Notes under the pieces: generated by a model | Seen by the model: only the letters and a program-made list of their open reading frames with translations | What the model was told of the DNA's origin: nothing | Database searches by the model: none | Made by a program: the position numbers and the translations under genes | Part shown: positions 51,702-62,315 of the stretch, one piece after another | Layout of the letters: every line of letters begins with the position of its first letter | How positions within the stretch are numbered: position 1 is the first letter of the stretch | Assembly: GCA_029448655.1 (NCBI GenBank) | Contig: JACCLO010000005.1 | Span: 3,410,001 to 3,474,000, forward strand | Direction of reading: 5' to 3' | Length of the DNA: 64,000 bases | Source: Wolfiporia cocos | Taxonomy: Eukaryota; Basidiomycota; Agaricomycetes; Polyporales; Phaeolaceae

Positions 51702-52732
51702 TGACACAGATCACCTGTGGGACTCACCAAGCCTGTATCCTTGAGTGCAAAGGCGACTTGGCGAGGAGGTAATCCAGCGCAGCAGAATTGTGAGAGTTAT
51801 TCTACGGCGCAAGCCGAGAATAATAGAACTAGAGTGTAAAGACGTCTAGCCCTATTGTTATATACATGTTTATGGGAAGGTCACGTGCTACTAACTAGTC
51901 GTTACCTTTCCGGGTTATGTGGCTTTGCCAAGTGGCGAAGCTTATCTTATCTACTGTTTATGGACTCTATGTACAATGGCCGTGATGGGCCCTAATGGCC
52001 GCACCAATAGTAGGAGAGGGATTTGTCTGGTTATCTCTTAGTAACGCGGGCACAGCCCGGGTATAGGTGAAGCCGGTTGCCGGATACCGTGAGGTATAAT
52101 GGCGATTGGCCGTGCTTCGTTGGATGACCAAGGCGAGACGCCGAGGTCGTTATGCTATTGGACATGGTTGTACCGTAGCATGTGATATGTCCGGACCGGA
52201 TGGTAACCGGGACATGTGTTGGTCTTAGCCGTGGGGCGAGGTCCGGTGTTTGGGCAACGCCGTGATGGCAGAAGCCCGGGACTTGGATTGTACCGAGTCC
52301 GTGGGAGGCCGAGAAGGCCGTGACCTATAGCGATATTGCCTTGTTGCTAATATAGTGCTGTATGGTCGTGTTGACATTATTATGCGAGCGTGCCGCGCTC
52401 GGGTTGTCATTGTGATCTAGGATCTTATGACGTGGCTGGTCTAGCTTGTAAGGGCGAGACCTATGACGTAGCGATGACGATGCTATTGTCTAGACTTGTA
52501 TGACGTATTCGCAGGTTGAGGCACAGCGATGCACGTTGCCTTAGCGATAAGTTATGAGTCTTGTGACGTAGCGTTGTATAAGCTGGTCATGTGGTTGATA
52601 AGCCCAGTTAAGGACTTGTCATGGTGGCAATGGGAGTTAACCCGTAGATAACTTATAGTTAGACGTATAGATCCCGGATAAATTGCTATAATCATAGGAA
52701 AAATGCTGTAAGCCCCAGATAGATCTGTGACA
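51702..52732 (-). repeat. T-family solo LTR (minus)
   Basis: TGACACAGATCACCTGTGGG...CAGATAGATCTGTGACA, 1031 bp, TSD TAGAA at 51697-51701 and 52733-52737. TATA-like 'gttatatacatg' near 51859. Confidence 0.92.
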
Positions 52733-52737
52733 TAGAA

Positions 52738-53074
52738 GGACATGTGCAGCAGAGTTATCAGGTAAGAGAGACTAAGCCCAATGATCAGATTGATCAGTCT
52801 GAGGAGTACGCCTCAGACTGCTATCAGTATATATACATGTGGGGCATCATATTATGTACTGTCTACCCTAAAGCTATGTGGTCTGTGCACTGCGTGCTCT
52901 ACAACAGCACTGCCTCATCACGTGATTCATTGCGTGACCTACGGGTTATCCTATCTAGCAACGTGCGACTATCTAACCATGTCAGGTAACTTCTGAACGT
53001 GAATACGTGGGTTCGAGATGGGGAGGGGGCAATAGGTAAAGTGCATGGCGCTTATGTTGAAAATGCAACAGGCT
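52738..53074 (-). repeat. LTR fragment (minus)
   Basis: A minus-strand TATA ('cagtatatatacatg' near 52827) is preceded by the typical GTCTGAGG...CCTCAGAC hairpin and followed by a 'ggtctgtgcac' motif. Neither terminus could be fixed; the left part probably includes 51651-51701. Confidence 0.5.
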
Positions 53075-53237
53075 GTCACAGTACAATGTACTGGTGACCA
53101 GCCTGGCTGGGTGAATGCCAAAGGCCCAAGATGATACCTGCAGGAGAGTCACCAAGAGCATATGCCACAAGGCACATATGCTAGATAGGCCCCAGACTAG
53201 CAATTAGAGGGTGTGAGGCAAAGCCGGCACACACAGC
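53075..53237 (-). repeat. LTR fragment (minus), start only
   Basis: It starts TGTCACAGTACAATGTACTG, like the inverted-repeat starts of J and N LTRs, with 'ccccagactagcaatta' as in element I. It is cut by the LTR at 53238 and a few bases resume at 58005. No TATA part was found. Confidence 0.4.
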
Positions 53238-53319
53238 TGTCACAGACTTATCTGTGATGCTACAACCCTTAGTCCTTATCCCTCAAGACTCTAAATTGCC
53301 ACCTAGGACTTCTGATATC

Positions 53320-53870
53320 TGTCACAGATCGTAAGGTCTGGGACTCACTCCTTATTTTTACAGATTTATTGTAGGTTCTCCGGGCTCTGCGCGAGCATCC
53401 CAACCCTCCATGTGACTGTACCAGCGCTACGCACCAGCCAGCGCCTTCGTAGTTAGATTAGATTAGATGACCATCTGTAGTAGCACCTGGTCAGCGCTAG
53501 CTACTGACATCACCTGACATAGTTACATGATGACGCTCCTTAGCTACGCCATTACTGGCAGCACGGGCCTTATCGTTTAGGGCAGGTCGTAGTACATTGA
53601 TACGCCCAGTCCCCATGTATGTAGTCTTAGCGTTCTGAGGCTTACACCTCAGAACTAATAATCTCATCGTTGGGCACCAAGGCCCCTTTGACAACTCAGC
53701 CTCTGTGTGCCAGTCCCCTCTCCTCTCCTCCTCCTTGCTAGTCTGCTGGTTAGCGCCTAACGACGGCATTGACGTTACAACGGTACGCCTTGGACTTCCC
53801 TCACAGGACGTCTACGGCGTATGGAGAGAGCTTAGGGCTCTGGTATCTCATGCTAAGTTGCATTGTGATA
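53320..53870 (+). repeat. M-family solo LTR (plus)
   Basis: TGTCACAGATCGTAAGGTCT...GCATTGTGATA, 551 bp, TSD ATATC at 53315-53319 and 53871-53875. TATA-like 'catgtatgtagt' near 53615 and a TCTGAGG...CCTCAGA hairpin. It shows that the M terminus TGATA/TATCA is genuine. Confidence 0.88.
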
Positions 53871-54102
53871 ATATCACACCCCAGACTAGTGAGTCAAGAG
53901 AGTAGAGGACAAGAGATTGAAGGTCTTATTCAGACAGAGGGGAGTGGGGACACGCCGCCTATCACACTATCACCTTGTGGCTAAAGGTGCAATAACACTA
54001 ATCATCAAGCTAGGGCCTAATGCCGCTAGCGAAGAGGTTTATATACATGCCCCACAACTAGACTAATTCGTGTACCCTTAAGTACGTGGTCTGTGCGTGA
54101 CA

Positions 54103-55553
54103 TGACACAGATGTCCTGTGGGACTCACCAAGCCAGTATCCTTGGGTAATAGGCGACTTAGTGAGGAGGGTTATCAGGCGCAGCAGAGTAGTGGAATATA
54201 CTTCTACGGCGGACGCCGAGAAGAATAGAACTAAAGTATAGAGCGCTGGGCTCCTACTTTATATACATGTGTGTGGGAAGGTCACATGCTACTAACTAGC
54301 TATGTCCTTACCGGGTTATGTGGCTTTGCCACGTGGCGAAGCTTATCTTATCTAATGTTTATAGACTCTACATAGAATGGCCGTGGTTAGTCATAATGGC
54401 CGAACCAATCGTATGAGAGGGATTATGTCTTTATTGTTGTGATAACGTGGGCGCAGCCCGGGTATAGAGGAAGCCAGTTGCCGGATACCGTGAGGTATTA
54501 TGGCGATTGGCCGGTCTTCGTGTGATGACCAAGGGGAGGCGCCGAGGTCGTTATGCCATTGGACGGAAGTACCGTGGCATGTGTTAATGTACTGGTCCGT
54601 ATGGTTACCGGGACATGTGTTGGGCAACGCCGTGATGGCAGAAGCCCGGGACTTGGTATGTACCGAGTCCGTGGGAGGCCGAGAAGGCCGTGACCTATAG
54701 CGATATTGCCTTGAGGCTAATATAGTGCTGTATGGTCATGTTGACATAAATTATGCGAAGGCGTGTCGCGCCTGAGGTGTCATTGTGATCAAGGATCTTA
54801 TGACGTGTGGGAAGCCAGTGTAACACGGATCCCTCGTACCGTGTTACCAGGCCTTGCTAAAGGCCCTAAGTCGTGCCGCAGGTCCTGACGCCAGTTCAGT
54901 AGACTCAAGGGGGCGCAGCCCAGCACACAAGTGAGGAGAGACCAGGGACTAGCCCTGTGGTTGAGAATGATACGTCTGAGGAGTAAGCCTCAGACGTCGC
55001 TGTGCTAAGTACATGGCGCATCACTAGACATGTGCCTGCCCTGAAGGGGCCAGTGCACCTGTAACTACAGTGACTACTTGGTAACGCTAATGTAACTACA
55101 TGTGACCGGGGATGGCGCTAACCGCCCTACTTATCTAACGACGAGTCCTTTATCATATCTACCGGTCACGTTACCTCTACCGAGGGCATGCCACAACGTT
55201 CTGTGACACGGTGAGGCCGACCCAATAGAACATTGCCTTGCGGCGATGTTTGGTGTTGTGGACATTATTATGCGAGCGTGCCGCGCTCGGCCTATCATTG
55301 TGATCTAAGATCTTATGACGTGGCTGGTCTTGCTCTAACGGGCGAGACCTATGACGTAGCTGTAGTGTTGCTATTGGACCGGAAGGTACCGTAGCATTAT
55401 GTAAGCTGGTCATGTGGTGATAAGCCCAGTTAAGAGCTTGTCGTATGGCAATGGGAGTTAACCCGTAGATAACTTGTAGTTAGACGTATAAATCCCGGAT
55501 AAATTGCTATAATCATAGGAAAAATGCTGTAAGCCCCAGATAAATCTGTGACA
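54103..55553 (-). repeat. T-family solo LTR (minus)
   Basis: TGACACAGATGTCCTGTGGG...CAGATAAATCTGTGACA, TSD TGACA at 54098-54102 and 55554-55558. It is interrupted by 54821-55208, and the net length is about 1058 bp. TATA 'ctttatatacatg' near 54258. Confidence 0.9.
54821..55208 (-). repeat. J-like solo LTR (minus)
   Basis: It starts TAACACGGATCCCTCGTACC and ends AACGTTCTGTGACA, 388 bp. Flanks CAGTG (54816-54820) and CGGTG (55209-55213) are a TSD with one G/A transition. TCTGAGG...CCTCAGA hairpin near 54980; the TATA is weak ('taagtacatg'). Confidence 0.85.
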
Positions 55554-55564
55554 TGACATATATC

Positions 55565-56122
55565 TGTCACAGACGTACTCGGATGTGGGACCTGTCCATA
55601 GGCAGGGGATAACCCCCAAGGTCTTGCACCTCAAGACCCAGCTAGCAGCGGTGAACCAGAGGCATACCGATGGATATTACTTAGTCGTCGTCGGATACTT
55701 ATGTCGACATGCTGGCTAGCGTCAAGAAGGAGAGGACGCCCCAAGGGCAGAGTCACACAGAGCGCAAGTAAGAAAGGGGCCAAGCCCAGTTGACGAGAAT
55801 CTTAGAGATGGGGTATCAACCCACATCTCGACGTATTATATACATGCATGCAGTAACTACCGAGCGCGCCCTAAAGTCATGGCCTGTGCACATGTAACTA
55901 AGGGGTCATGTGCTAAGTAACGTGACATGTAAGTAATGTGACCATATGTGTGGTACCGGAGGCGCGCGCTACCCTACAGCGCTAACCTAACAGTCAGGTG
56001 ACCTAACAGACTCTGAGACGTACGTGGAGGTGGCTGAGGCATAGAGGAGCGGCGTACGCCTAGCGCCGCCCGTATAACCTATAGCGAGAGTTGTCAATAT
56101 ATCCCCCGGATATTCTGTGACA
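55565..56122 (-). repeat. G-family solo LTR (minus)
   Basis: TGTCACAGACGTACTCGGAT...ATATTCTGTGACA, 558 bp, TSD ATATC at 55560-55564 and 56123-56127. TATA 'attatatacatg' near 55836. Confidence 0.9.
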
Positions 56123-56291
56123 ATATCCGTAAGTATTGCGCCATAGTGACATGAGATAATCACATGCCAGTAATTATCTAAGGAGACTAGATATGATATG
56201 ATCGTAGATATGATAAGGTCACATGCCATGTGGCACGTGACCCAAAAACGTTAGTGAAATCGTAACATTAAGGATTGTGGGCCCGATAATG

Positions 56292-56698
56292 TATCACAGT
56301 ACCTCCAGTACCGGGATATGTGTGCGGTGCACCCAAGGACTTGTTGTCAGGGGTCGCCCTCAGACTAGCAGTGCATAGTGTAGAGGCAGGGCACAGGCAC
56401 ACAGGGTTGGTGATACCAGGTATGAACCTGATGGATGAGAATACTACGTCTGAGGTGCTAGCCTCAGACGTCGCGCTGTAACTACATGCCGCACCACTAT
56501 GCTAAGGTCTGCCCTAAAGGGGGCCTGTGCGCTGTAAGGCGCACAGGCTGCTACCGTTGCTATGCAGTCATGTGCTACTTGTACTAACGTGACCGTGAGT
56601 GTATCTACTGGTGCCCCATCTTATCTAACGACGATGTACTTATCTAATCTGAAGGTCACGTTACAATGCAACCTGGCGTGCCACACTGGTCTGTGACA
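56292..56698 (-). repeat. J-family solo LTR (minus)
   Basis: TATCACAGTACCTCCAGTAC...ACTGGTCTGTGACA, 407 bp, TSD TAATG at 56287-56291 and 56699-56703. GTCTGAGG...CCTCAGAC hairpin near 56450. Confidence 0.9.
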
Positions 56699-56761
56699 TA
56701 ATGGGCGTAAATGATCGTAATAAAGCCCGGTACTGGGCATATATAGTTCATTAGAAGGGAT

Positions 56762-57326
56762 TGTCACATACTTACCAGTTTGTGAGGACCTGGCTACAGG
56801 GGTATCCCTAACACGCCTACAAGGCGGTGTACCGACCGGCCAGAGGCCAACGCAGAGGCAACGTGGGAGCTTGGAGCATCCCTTGTGTACAAAGATGTGG
56901 TCAACAAGCTCACAGTTGAGTAAGAGAGAGAGGGCCCCCGGGGCAGAGACGCATCACGTGCAAGATAAGAGAGGGTTGTTACACCATTGACGAGAATCTA
57001 AAGGATGGGGAGTAAGCCCCATCCGCTACTACCTATATACATCTGGAGGCAGTGCTACTGGCTACCCTAAAGACATGGCCTGTGCGCATGTAACTACGAG
57101 TGACCGTACTGTAACACTAGACGTAACGAGAAGGTGACCTATCACGTGGCGTACCTGGCACGCGTGCTGCCTGAAGAGCGCTCGCCTACTGGGTCATGTG
57201 GTCTGTGGAGATAACTAGGGAGCGACGAGGAGGAAACGATGACGAGAGGGGCGCGTGCACGTGCAGCGGCGCCCATACATACATAGAGAGGGAAGAGACG
57301 TACCCCCCACGGGGATATCCGTGACA
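56762..57326 (-). repeat. G-family solo LTR (minus)
   Basis: TGTCACATACTTACCAGTTT...GATATCCGTGACA, 565 bp, TSD GGGAT at 56757-56761 and 57327-57331. TATA 'ctatatacatc' near 57032. Confidence 0.9.
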
Positions 57327-57353
57327 GGGATGTTGTAGGAATTCGTGACAACA

Positions 57354-57997
57354 TGTAACGGATGACTTACTTGTAGGGTCTTGTAGTTAGACGAGCTAAG
57401 AAGACTAAGTAGTGTTTGCTTGTTAGGCAAGAGTTGTTATCGCTGAGTAACGAAGTTGATAGTTCTGGGGCAATAGCCGCCAGAGAATGCAAGCTTATAT
57501 ACATGTGGTATAGGACCCCTGGTACTCTAGGTAGGACTAACGATACAGTAGGGCGTAGGGCACAGGCCGGTAATGGCGGTGCTAACGAAGTGTCCGTAGC
57601 TTGTGATATGGGGATCCCGGGCTGAGTCATAGGCCGATCGGGATATGTCATTGGTATGACGATGCGTGAGTAAGGCGTCTACGTTGGAAACGTGATGTGG
57701 GTCCGGACTCTGCCCAGAGTCTGGAACGGTGATGTCAGTTATGACGTGGCAGCGCTAAGGGTGCTGGAGATAGTATCATGTGATGAATAGGTAACGTGGT
57801 TGAGAGATAAGATAAGACGTCTAGTGTGGGAATGGTCACGTGAGTGATCTACGAGGTTATGGTTCGGTACAGCGGCATGGTAGCTTAAGTATAGCTTAGA
57901 TACAGGATAAGTGCAGATGTTGAAGAACAATTCGGAATAAATGCGAAGAAATAGTGAAAAATACAGGAAAAATAAGAGAACAGATAAATCTGTGACA
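57354..57997 (-). repeat. Solo LTR (minus), decayed 3' terminus
   Basis: It starts TGTAACGGATGACTTACTTG and ends CAGATAAATCTGTGACA, 644 bp, TSD CAACA at 57349-57353 and 57998-58002. TATA 'cttatatacatg' near 57494. E-like motif 'gatcgggatatg' in U3. Confidence 0.82.
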
Positions 57998-58004
57998 CAA
58001 CAGC

Positions 58005-58085
58005 ATAAATACAAAGGTGTCACAAGTCAGGGGATAGACTTACTAACACAGTTGTAAGGGGTGTTGATAGGCAATAAGACTGGTG
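58005..58085. repeat. LTR end fragment, unresolved
   Basis: TGTCACAAGTCAGGGGATAG begins at 58018 and looks like an LTR start, but it runs into the Q LTR after 68 bp and no matching end was found. Confidence 0.35.
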
Positions 58086-58224
58086 TGTCACGAATCTCAT
58101 ATTTCTCCTCCCCCCTGGGGTCGATCTCAAGTACTCATGTCTAGTAGTCACATAATCCTTGTACAGCAGTAGTGTAACAGCTATGCGCCTGCCCCCCTGA
58201 CACAACACTTACTTGTATATCTGA

Positions 58225-60113
58225 TGTCACAGATTTATCTGGGGCTTACAGCATTTTTCCTATGATTATAGCAATTTATCCGGGATTTATACATCTAACT
58301 ACAAGTTATCTACGGGTTAACTCCCATTGCCATACGACAAGTCCTTAACTGGGCTTATCAACCACATGACCAGCTACATACAACGCTACGTCACAAGACT
58401 AATGACATCATCGCTAAGGCAACGTGCATCGCTGTGCCTCAACCTGCGAATACGTCATACAAGTCTAGACAATAGCATCGTCATCGCTACGTCATAGGTC
58501 TCGCCCTTACAAGCTAGACCTACCACGTCATAAGATCCTAGATCACAATGACAACCTGAGCGCGGCACGCTCGCATAATAATGTCAACACGACCATACAG
58601 CACTATATTAGCAACAAGGCAATATCGCTATAGGTCACGGCCTTCTCGGCCTCCCACGGACTCGGTACAATCCAAGTCCCAGGCTTCTGCCATCACGGCG
58701 TTGCCCAAACACCGGACCTCGCCTCACGGCTAAGACCAACACATGTCCCGGTTACCTTCCAGTCCGGACATAACACATGCTACGGTACACCCATGTCCAA
58801 TAGCATAACGACCTCGGCGCCTCGTGTCACAGATTTTACCGGGTCTTCATACCTAAAAAGACTCGTGTCTGGGATTATATTTCGCATTTTACGCCTTAAC
58901 TATCACATGCTACACGGGCGCTTAGGCATCACATGATAGTTCCCTTATGGGGCTACAATATTGCTTATTAGCATGTGACCGTGAGAATAGCTTAGATAAG
59001 CTCTACCACGATACCAGATCATATAACTGCATAGTTATAAGCCACCCAAACCTTGCCTAGGTTAGGTACACATGATCTACACGTACACCAAACCAAACAA
59101 CACATACACAACACGGTATACGTCCACCTGTCATAACAAACGCGTAAACAACACGGTTGTACGCGTCAATGACTCAGCGGACTAACCTCCGGTGTCACGC
59201 GCCTTACTCATATCCCGATACCGGGCTATGTCAGTACAATTGGATAAGCGGCCCGCTCGTTATCATATGCTAATGCCCTTGTTATTACTCCTATCCCGAT
59301 ACCGGTATATAGTTATCACATGCATGGCTTATTAATGTAGCAACGCCACTTCCACAACATGGACCTACGGTCCAAACAAAGTTTCTTACTGGTGCGGCCA
59401 TTACCGGCGCACATGGTCTATTGTAAATTACGACTTAGCTGTATTAGTTATGTCTGCGCACAGACCATCTCACTGTTTGGCTCCTCTTCAAGAAACCAAA
59501 CACAGCATGTATTTAAGAAGGCTTAGCCGCACGCTAAGACCTTAGATTTGTTCTCTGCATTCGCATAGTTGCATAACACCTCTACTGCGCTTTCTAAGCT
59601 CCCTCACCAAGCCCCAGCAACCCTTCAAGTCGCCTATAGGCTTATAGTGTGAGTCCCACAGTTTAGTCTGTGTCACCTCGCCTTGGTCATCCAACGAAGC
59701 ACGGCCAATCACCATTATACCTCACGGTATCCGGCAACCGGCTTCCCTTATACCCGGGCTGTGCCCGTGTTACTAAGAGATAACCAGACAAATCCCTCTC
59801 CTACTATTGGTGCGGCCATTAGGGCCCATCACGGCCATTGTAGATAGAGTCCTAAAACATCAGATAAGATAGCGCTTCGCCCCTTGGCAAAGCCACATAA
59901 CCCGGTAAGGACATAGCTAGCTAGTAGCACGTGACCTTCCCATAAACATGTATATAATAGTAGGGCTAGACGCCTTTACACTCTAGTTCTATTATTCTCG
60001 GCTTGCGCCGTAGAATAACTCTCACAATTCTGCTGCGCTGGATTATCTCCTCGCCAAGTCGCCTTTGCACTCAAGGATACAGGCTTGGTGAGTCCCACAG
60101 GTGATCTGTGTCA
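58225..60113 (+). repeat. T-family solo LTR (plus)
   Basis: TGTCACAGATTTATCTGGGG...GTGATCTGTGTCA, TSD TCTGA at 58220-58224 and 60114-60118. It is interrupted by 58825-59675, and the net length is about 1033 bp. TATA 'catgtatataata' near 59947. Confidence 0.9.
58825..59675 (+). repeat. E-like solo LTR (plus), long U3 variant
   Basis: It starts TGTCACAGATTTTACCGGGT and ends TTTAGTCTGTGTCA, 851 bp, TSD CCTCG at 58820-58824 and 59676-59680. The 3' two thirds match E (atcccgatacc repeats, CGCCGGTAATGGCC complement, 'ttagatttgttctctgc' start region). The first 250 bp are different, suggesting a recombinant U3. Confidence 0.85.
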
Positions 60114-60766
60114 TCTGATATTGAGGAGCTGAGTTGATAAGTGAGGTTGTATGTGCAAGCAGAGCATATAAGGCTAAGAGTGATGTCAAATAGATGAACT
60201 AGTCTGAGTCCTAAGTGACTCAGAGTACTGGTATATATACATGAGATGCAGGACCCTTGGTACTGTAGGTAAGACTAAGAATACCGTTATACGGGCATGT
60301 GATAAGTACGACCGAGGCTGAGTGATAGCCTGGTTGGGATGTGTCATCGTGCTGACTTGGATAAGTAAGCAGCAGGTGATATAGCGATGTCATGGGTCTA
60401 GACATGGGATGTTGGGGAAACTGGCGGAGGCCGATGGAAACGTATGGAACATTGATTATCTACGAGATGTACATAGATGCGTGCTACTGAGATAAGATAA
60501 GATCACGTGTGAGATAGAGAATGTATGAGATATGATATGTGGGGGTTAGATATGGGATAACTGGTGGTTAACTGAGATGATGCATTAGGAACATACCGTG
60601 AAGTGGGAAAATTAGGGAAAAAACTGTGACACCTCCTCTTATGGTCACATGTACAGTAGGTTGTATATCATTACATAGGTGGATGTCACATGTACTACGC
60701 ACGGCCCTTGCCTTTAGGGTGGGCCTAATCTCATTAGTGTAGTGTGCCTTATGTATATATATCTAC

Positions 60767-61879
60767 TATCACAATGCGACTTAGCATGTAATACCAGAGC
60801 CCTAAGCTCTCTCCATACGCCGTGGACGTCCTGTAAGGGAAGGCCAAGGCGTACCGTCGTAACGTCGATGCCGTCATTAGGCGCTAACCAGCAGACTAGC
60901 AGAGAGGAGACGAGGAGAGGGGACTGGCACACAGAGGCTGAGTGTCAAAGGGGCCTTGGTGCCCATCGATGAGATTATTAGTTCTGAGGTGTAAGCCTCA
61001 GAACGCTACGACTTATATACATGGGGAGTGGACGCATTAATGTACTACGACCTGCCCTAAATGTAAAGGCCCGTGCTGCCAGTAATGGCGTAGCTAAGGG
61101 GCGTCGTCATGTATCTATGTCAGGTGATGTCAGTAGCTAGCGCTGACCAGGCGCTACTACAGATGTGTCACAGAACGTTCTTACTGTTAACATCCCTCGC
61201 TATTGGTTTCATAGGTGCCGCTATGCGCGCGCGCGCTTCCCTGTTCCTCAGTCACCTCCAGCGTCTCGTTCCTTCACCGTCTAGATCAGCTGACTCAGTA
61301 GATACTAGCGCCGTAGGGTGGCGCGCGTGTCAGGTACTCACGTTACGGTCACATTAGTTACATCTAGCGTCACTTAGCACATGATCCCTTAGATACAACG
61401 CACGGGCCTCATCTTGAGGGTAGTACTAGTGGTTCCAACGCTCATGTATATAATACGACGGAATGCGGGCTTACTCCCCATTCCTAAGATTCTCGACAAC
61501 TGGGCTAGGCCCCTTTCTCTCATTTCGTCTGTGTGCGTCCGACTCGCCGAGACTCTTCCTTCTCATCTTGCTTGACTGTGTGGTACCCTGCGTCTAGTCG
61601 TCTGTCACCCCTGCAAAGGCCTCGGCCGACACTTGGCGTTTGGGATGCGCCCTTTTGGGCTTGCGTCTAGGAGCTTCCCCGGCATGTTAGCCGGTCCCAC
61701 AGACGTATGTTAGTCTGTGTCAAGATGCTCATCTTATCTTATCTAACTACGAAGGCGCTGGCTGGCGCGTAGCGCTGGTACAGTCGCATGAAGGGTTGGG
61801 ATGCTCGCGCAGAGCCTGGAGAACCTGCAATGAATCTGTAAAAAATAGGAGTGAGTCCCAGACCTTACGATCTGTGACA
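60767..61879 (-). repeat. M-family solo LTR (minus)
   Basis: TATCACAATGCGACTTAGCA...TACGATCTGTGACA. Flanks TCTAC (60762-60766) and CCTAC (61880-61884) are a TSD with one C/T transition. TATA 'cttatatacatgggg' near 61012. It is interrupted by a G LTR, and the net length is about 550 bp. Confidence 0.85.
61165..61722 (+). repeat. G-family solo LTR (plus)
   Basis: TGTCACAGAACGTTCTTACT...TTAGTCTGTGTCA, 558 bp, TSD AGATG at 61160-61164 and 61723-61727. TATA 'catgtatataatacg' near 61444. Confidence 0.9.
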
Positions 61880-62113
61880 CCTACATCTGAGGTCTTACAA
61901 CCTCAGACTCATTAATGTCACTCTGGGGTGTGTCCCTGACTTAACTCCTTACCACTTGCTTGACTGAGTGCCCAGCGCTGTACCTCTGGGACGTGGTGAA
62001 CCCCTTAGGCTGATAGCTATGTCTTACCATATCAACAAGACCTCTGGCTGGCGTTCCTAGGCCCCCTCTTGCACGTGGTGCAACATAGGTGCAGTCTTGT
62101 GTCATGGTGGTAA

Positions 62114-62315
62114 TGTCACAGATTTCTGTGACATGGTAGTGCTGACACCCAGCCGGGTTCAATCTCAGGCATTTACGTCTAGTAGTCACATGACCAGCTT
62201 GCTGTTGTATTCATAGTAGTTAGCACCCCCTGGTCTGATCACATGGTAGATTAGTCATCTCATACTGCGTGCCGATAGTTACACACAGGCCCGACTCTTT
62301 AGGGCAAGTACCTAG
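62114..62315 (+). repeat. LTR fragment, Q-like (plus), 5' part
   Basis: It starts TGTCACAGATTTCTGTGACA, contains 'gtctagtagtcacat' as in the Q LTR (58140) and 'gactctttagggc', and is cut by a T LTR at 62316 before any TATA. Confidence 0.5.

Larger units (their letters stand above)
53238..57350 (-). repeat. Solo LTR U (minus) with five nested insertions
   Basis: It starts TGTCACAGACTTATCTGTGA and ends GGAATTCGTGACA. TSD ACAGC is at 53233-53237; the right copy (57351-57353 plus 58003-58004) is itself split by the LTR at 57354. TATA 'gtttatatacatgcc' near 54041. Disregarding the M, T, G, J and G insertions leaves about 556 bp, a normal LTR length, which supports the reading. Confidence 0.75.
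58198..60631 (-). repeat. Solo LTR (minus) nested in Q
   Basis: It starts TGACACAACACTTACTTG and ends AAAAAACTGTGACA. Flanks CCCCC (58193-58197) and CCTCC (60632-60636) are a TSD with one C/T transition. TATA 'tatatatacatg' near 60231 with a CTGAGTC...GACTCAG hairpin. The net length is about 540 bp without the T LTR inside. Confidence 0.75.
58086..62104 (+). repeat. Q-family solo LTR (plus) with nested insertions
   Basis: It starts TGTCACGAATCTCATATT and ends GTCTTGTGTCA, with TSD TGGTG at 58081-58085 and 62105-62109. TATA 'atgtatatatat' near 60751; an M LTR landed just after it, and the TCTGAGG...CCTCAGA hairpin resumes at 61886. The net length is about 462 bp. Confidence 0.8.

Noticed and set aside
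1402..60766. Insertions falling in the TATA-to-start interval of other LTRs (1408, 18227, 60767), suggesting promoter targeting
   Set aside because: Three cases among some 25-30 LTR-in-LTR insertions are close to what random placement would give; kept only as a note.
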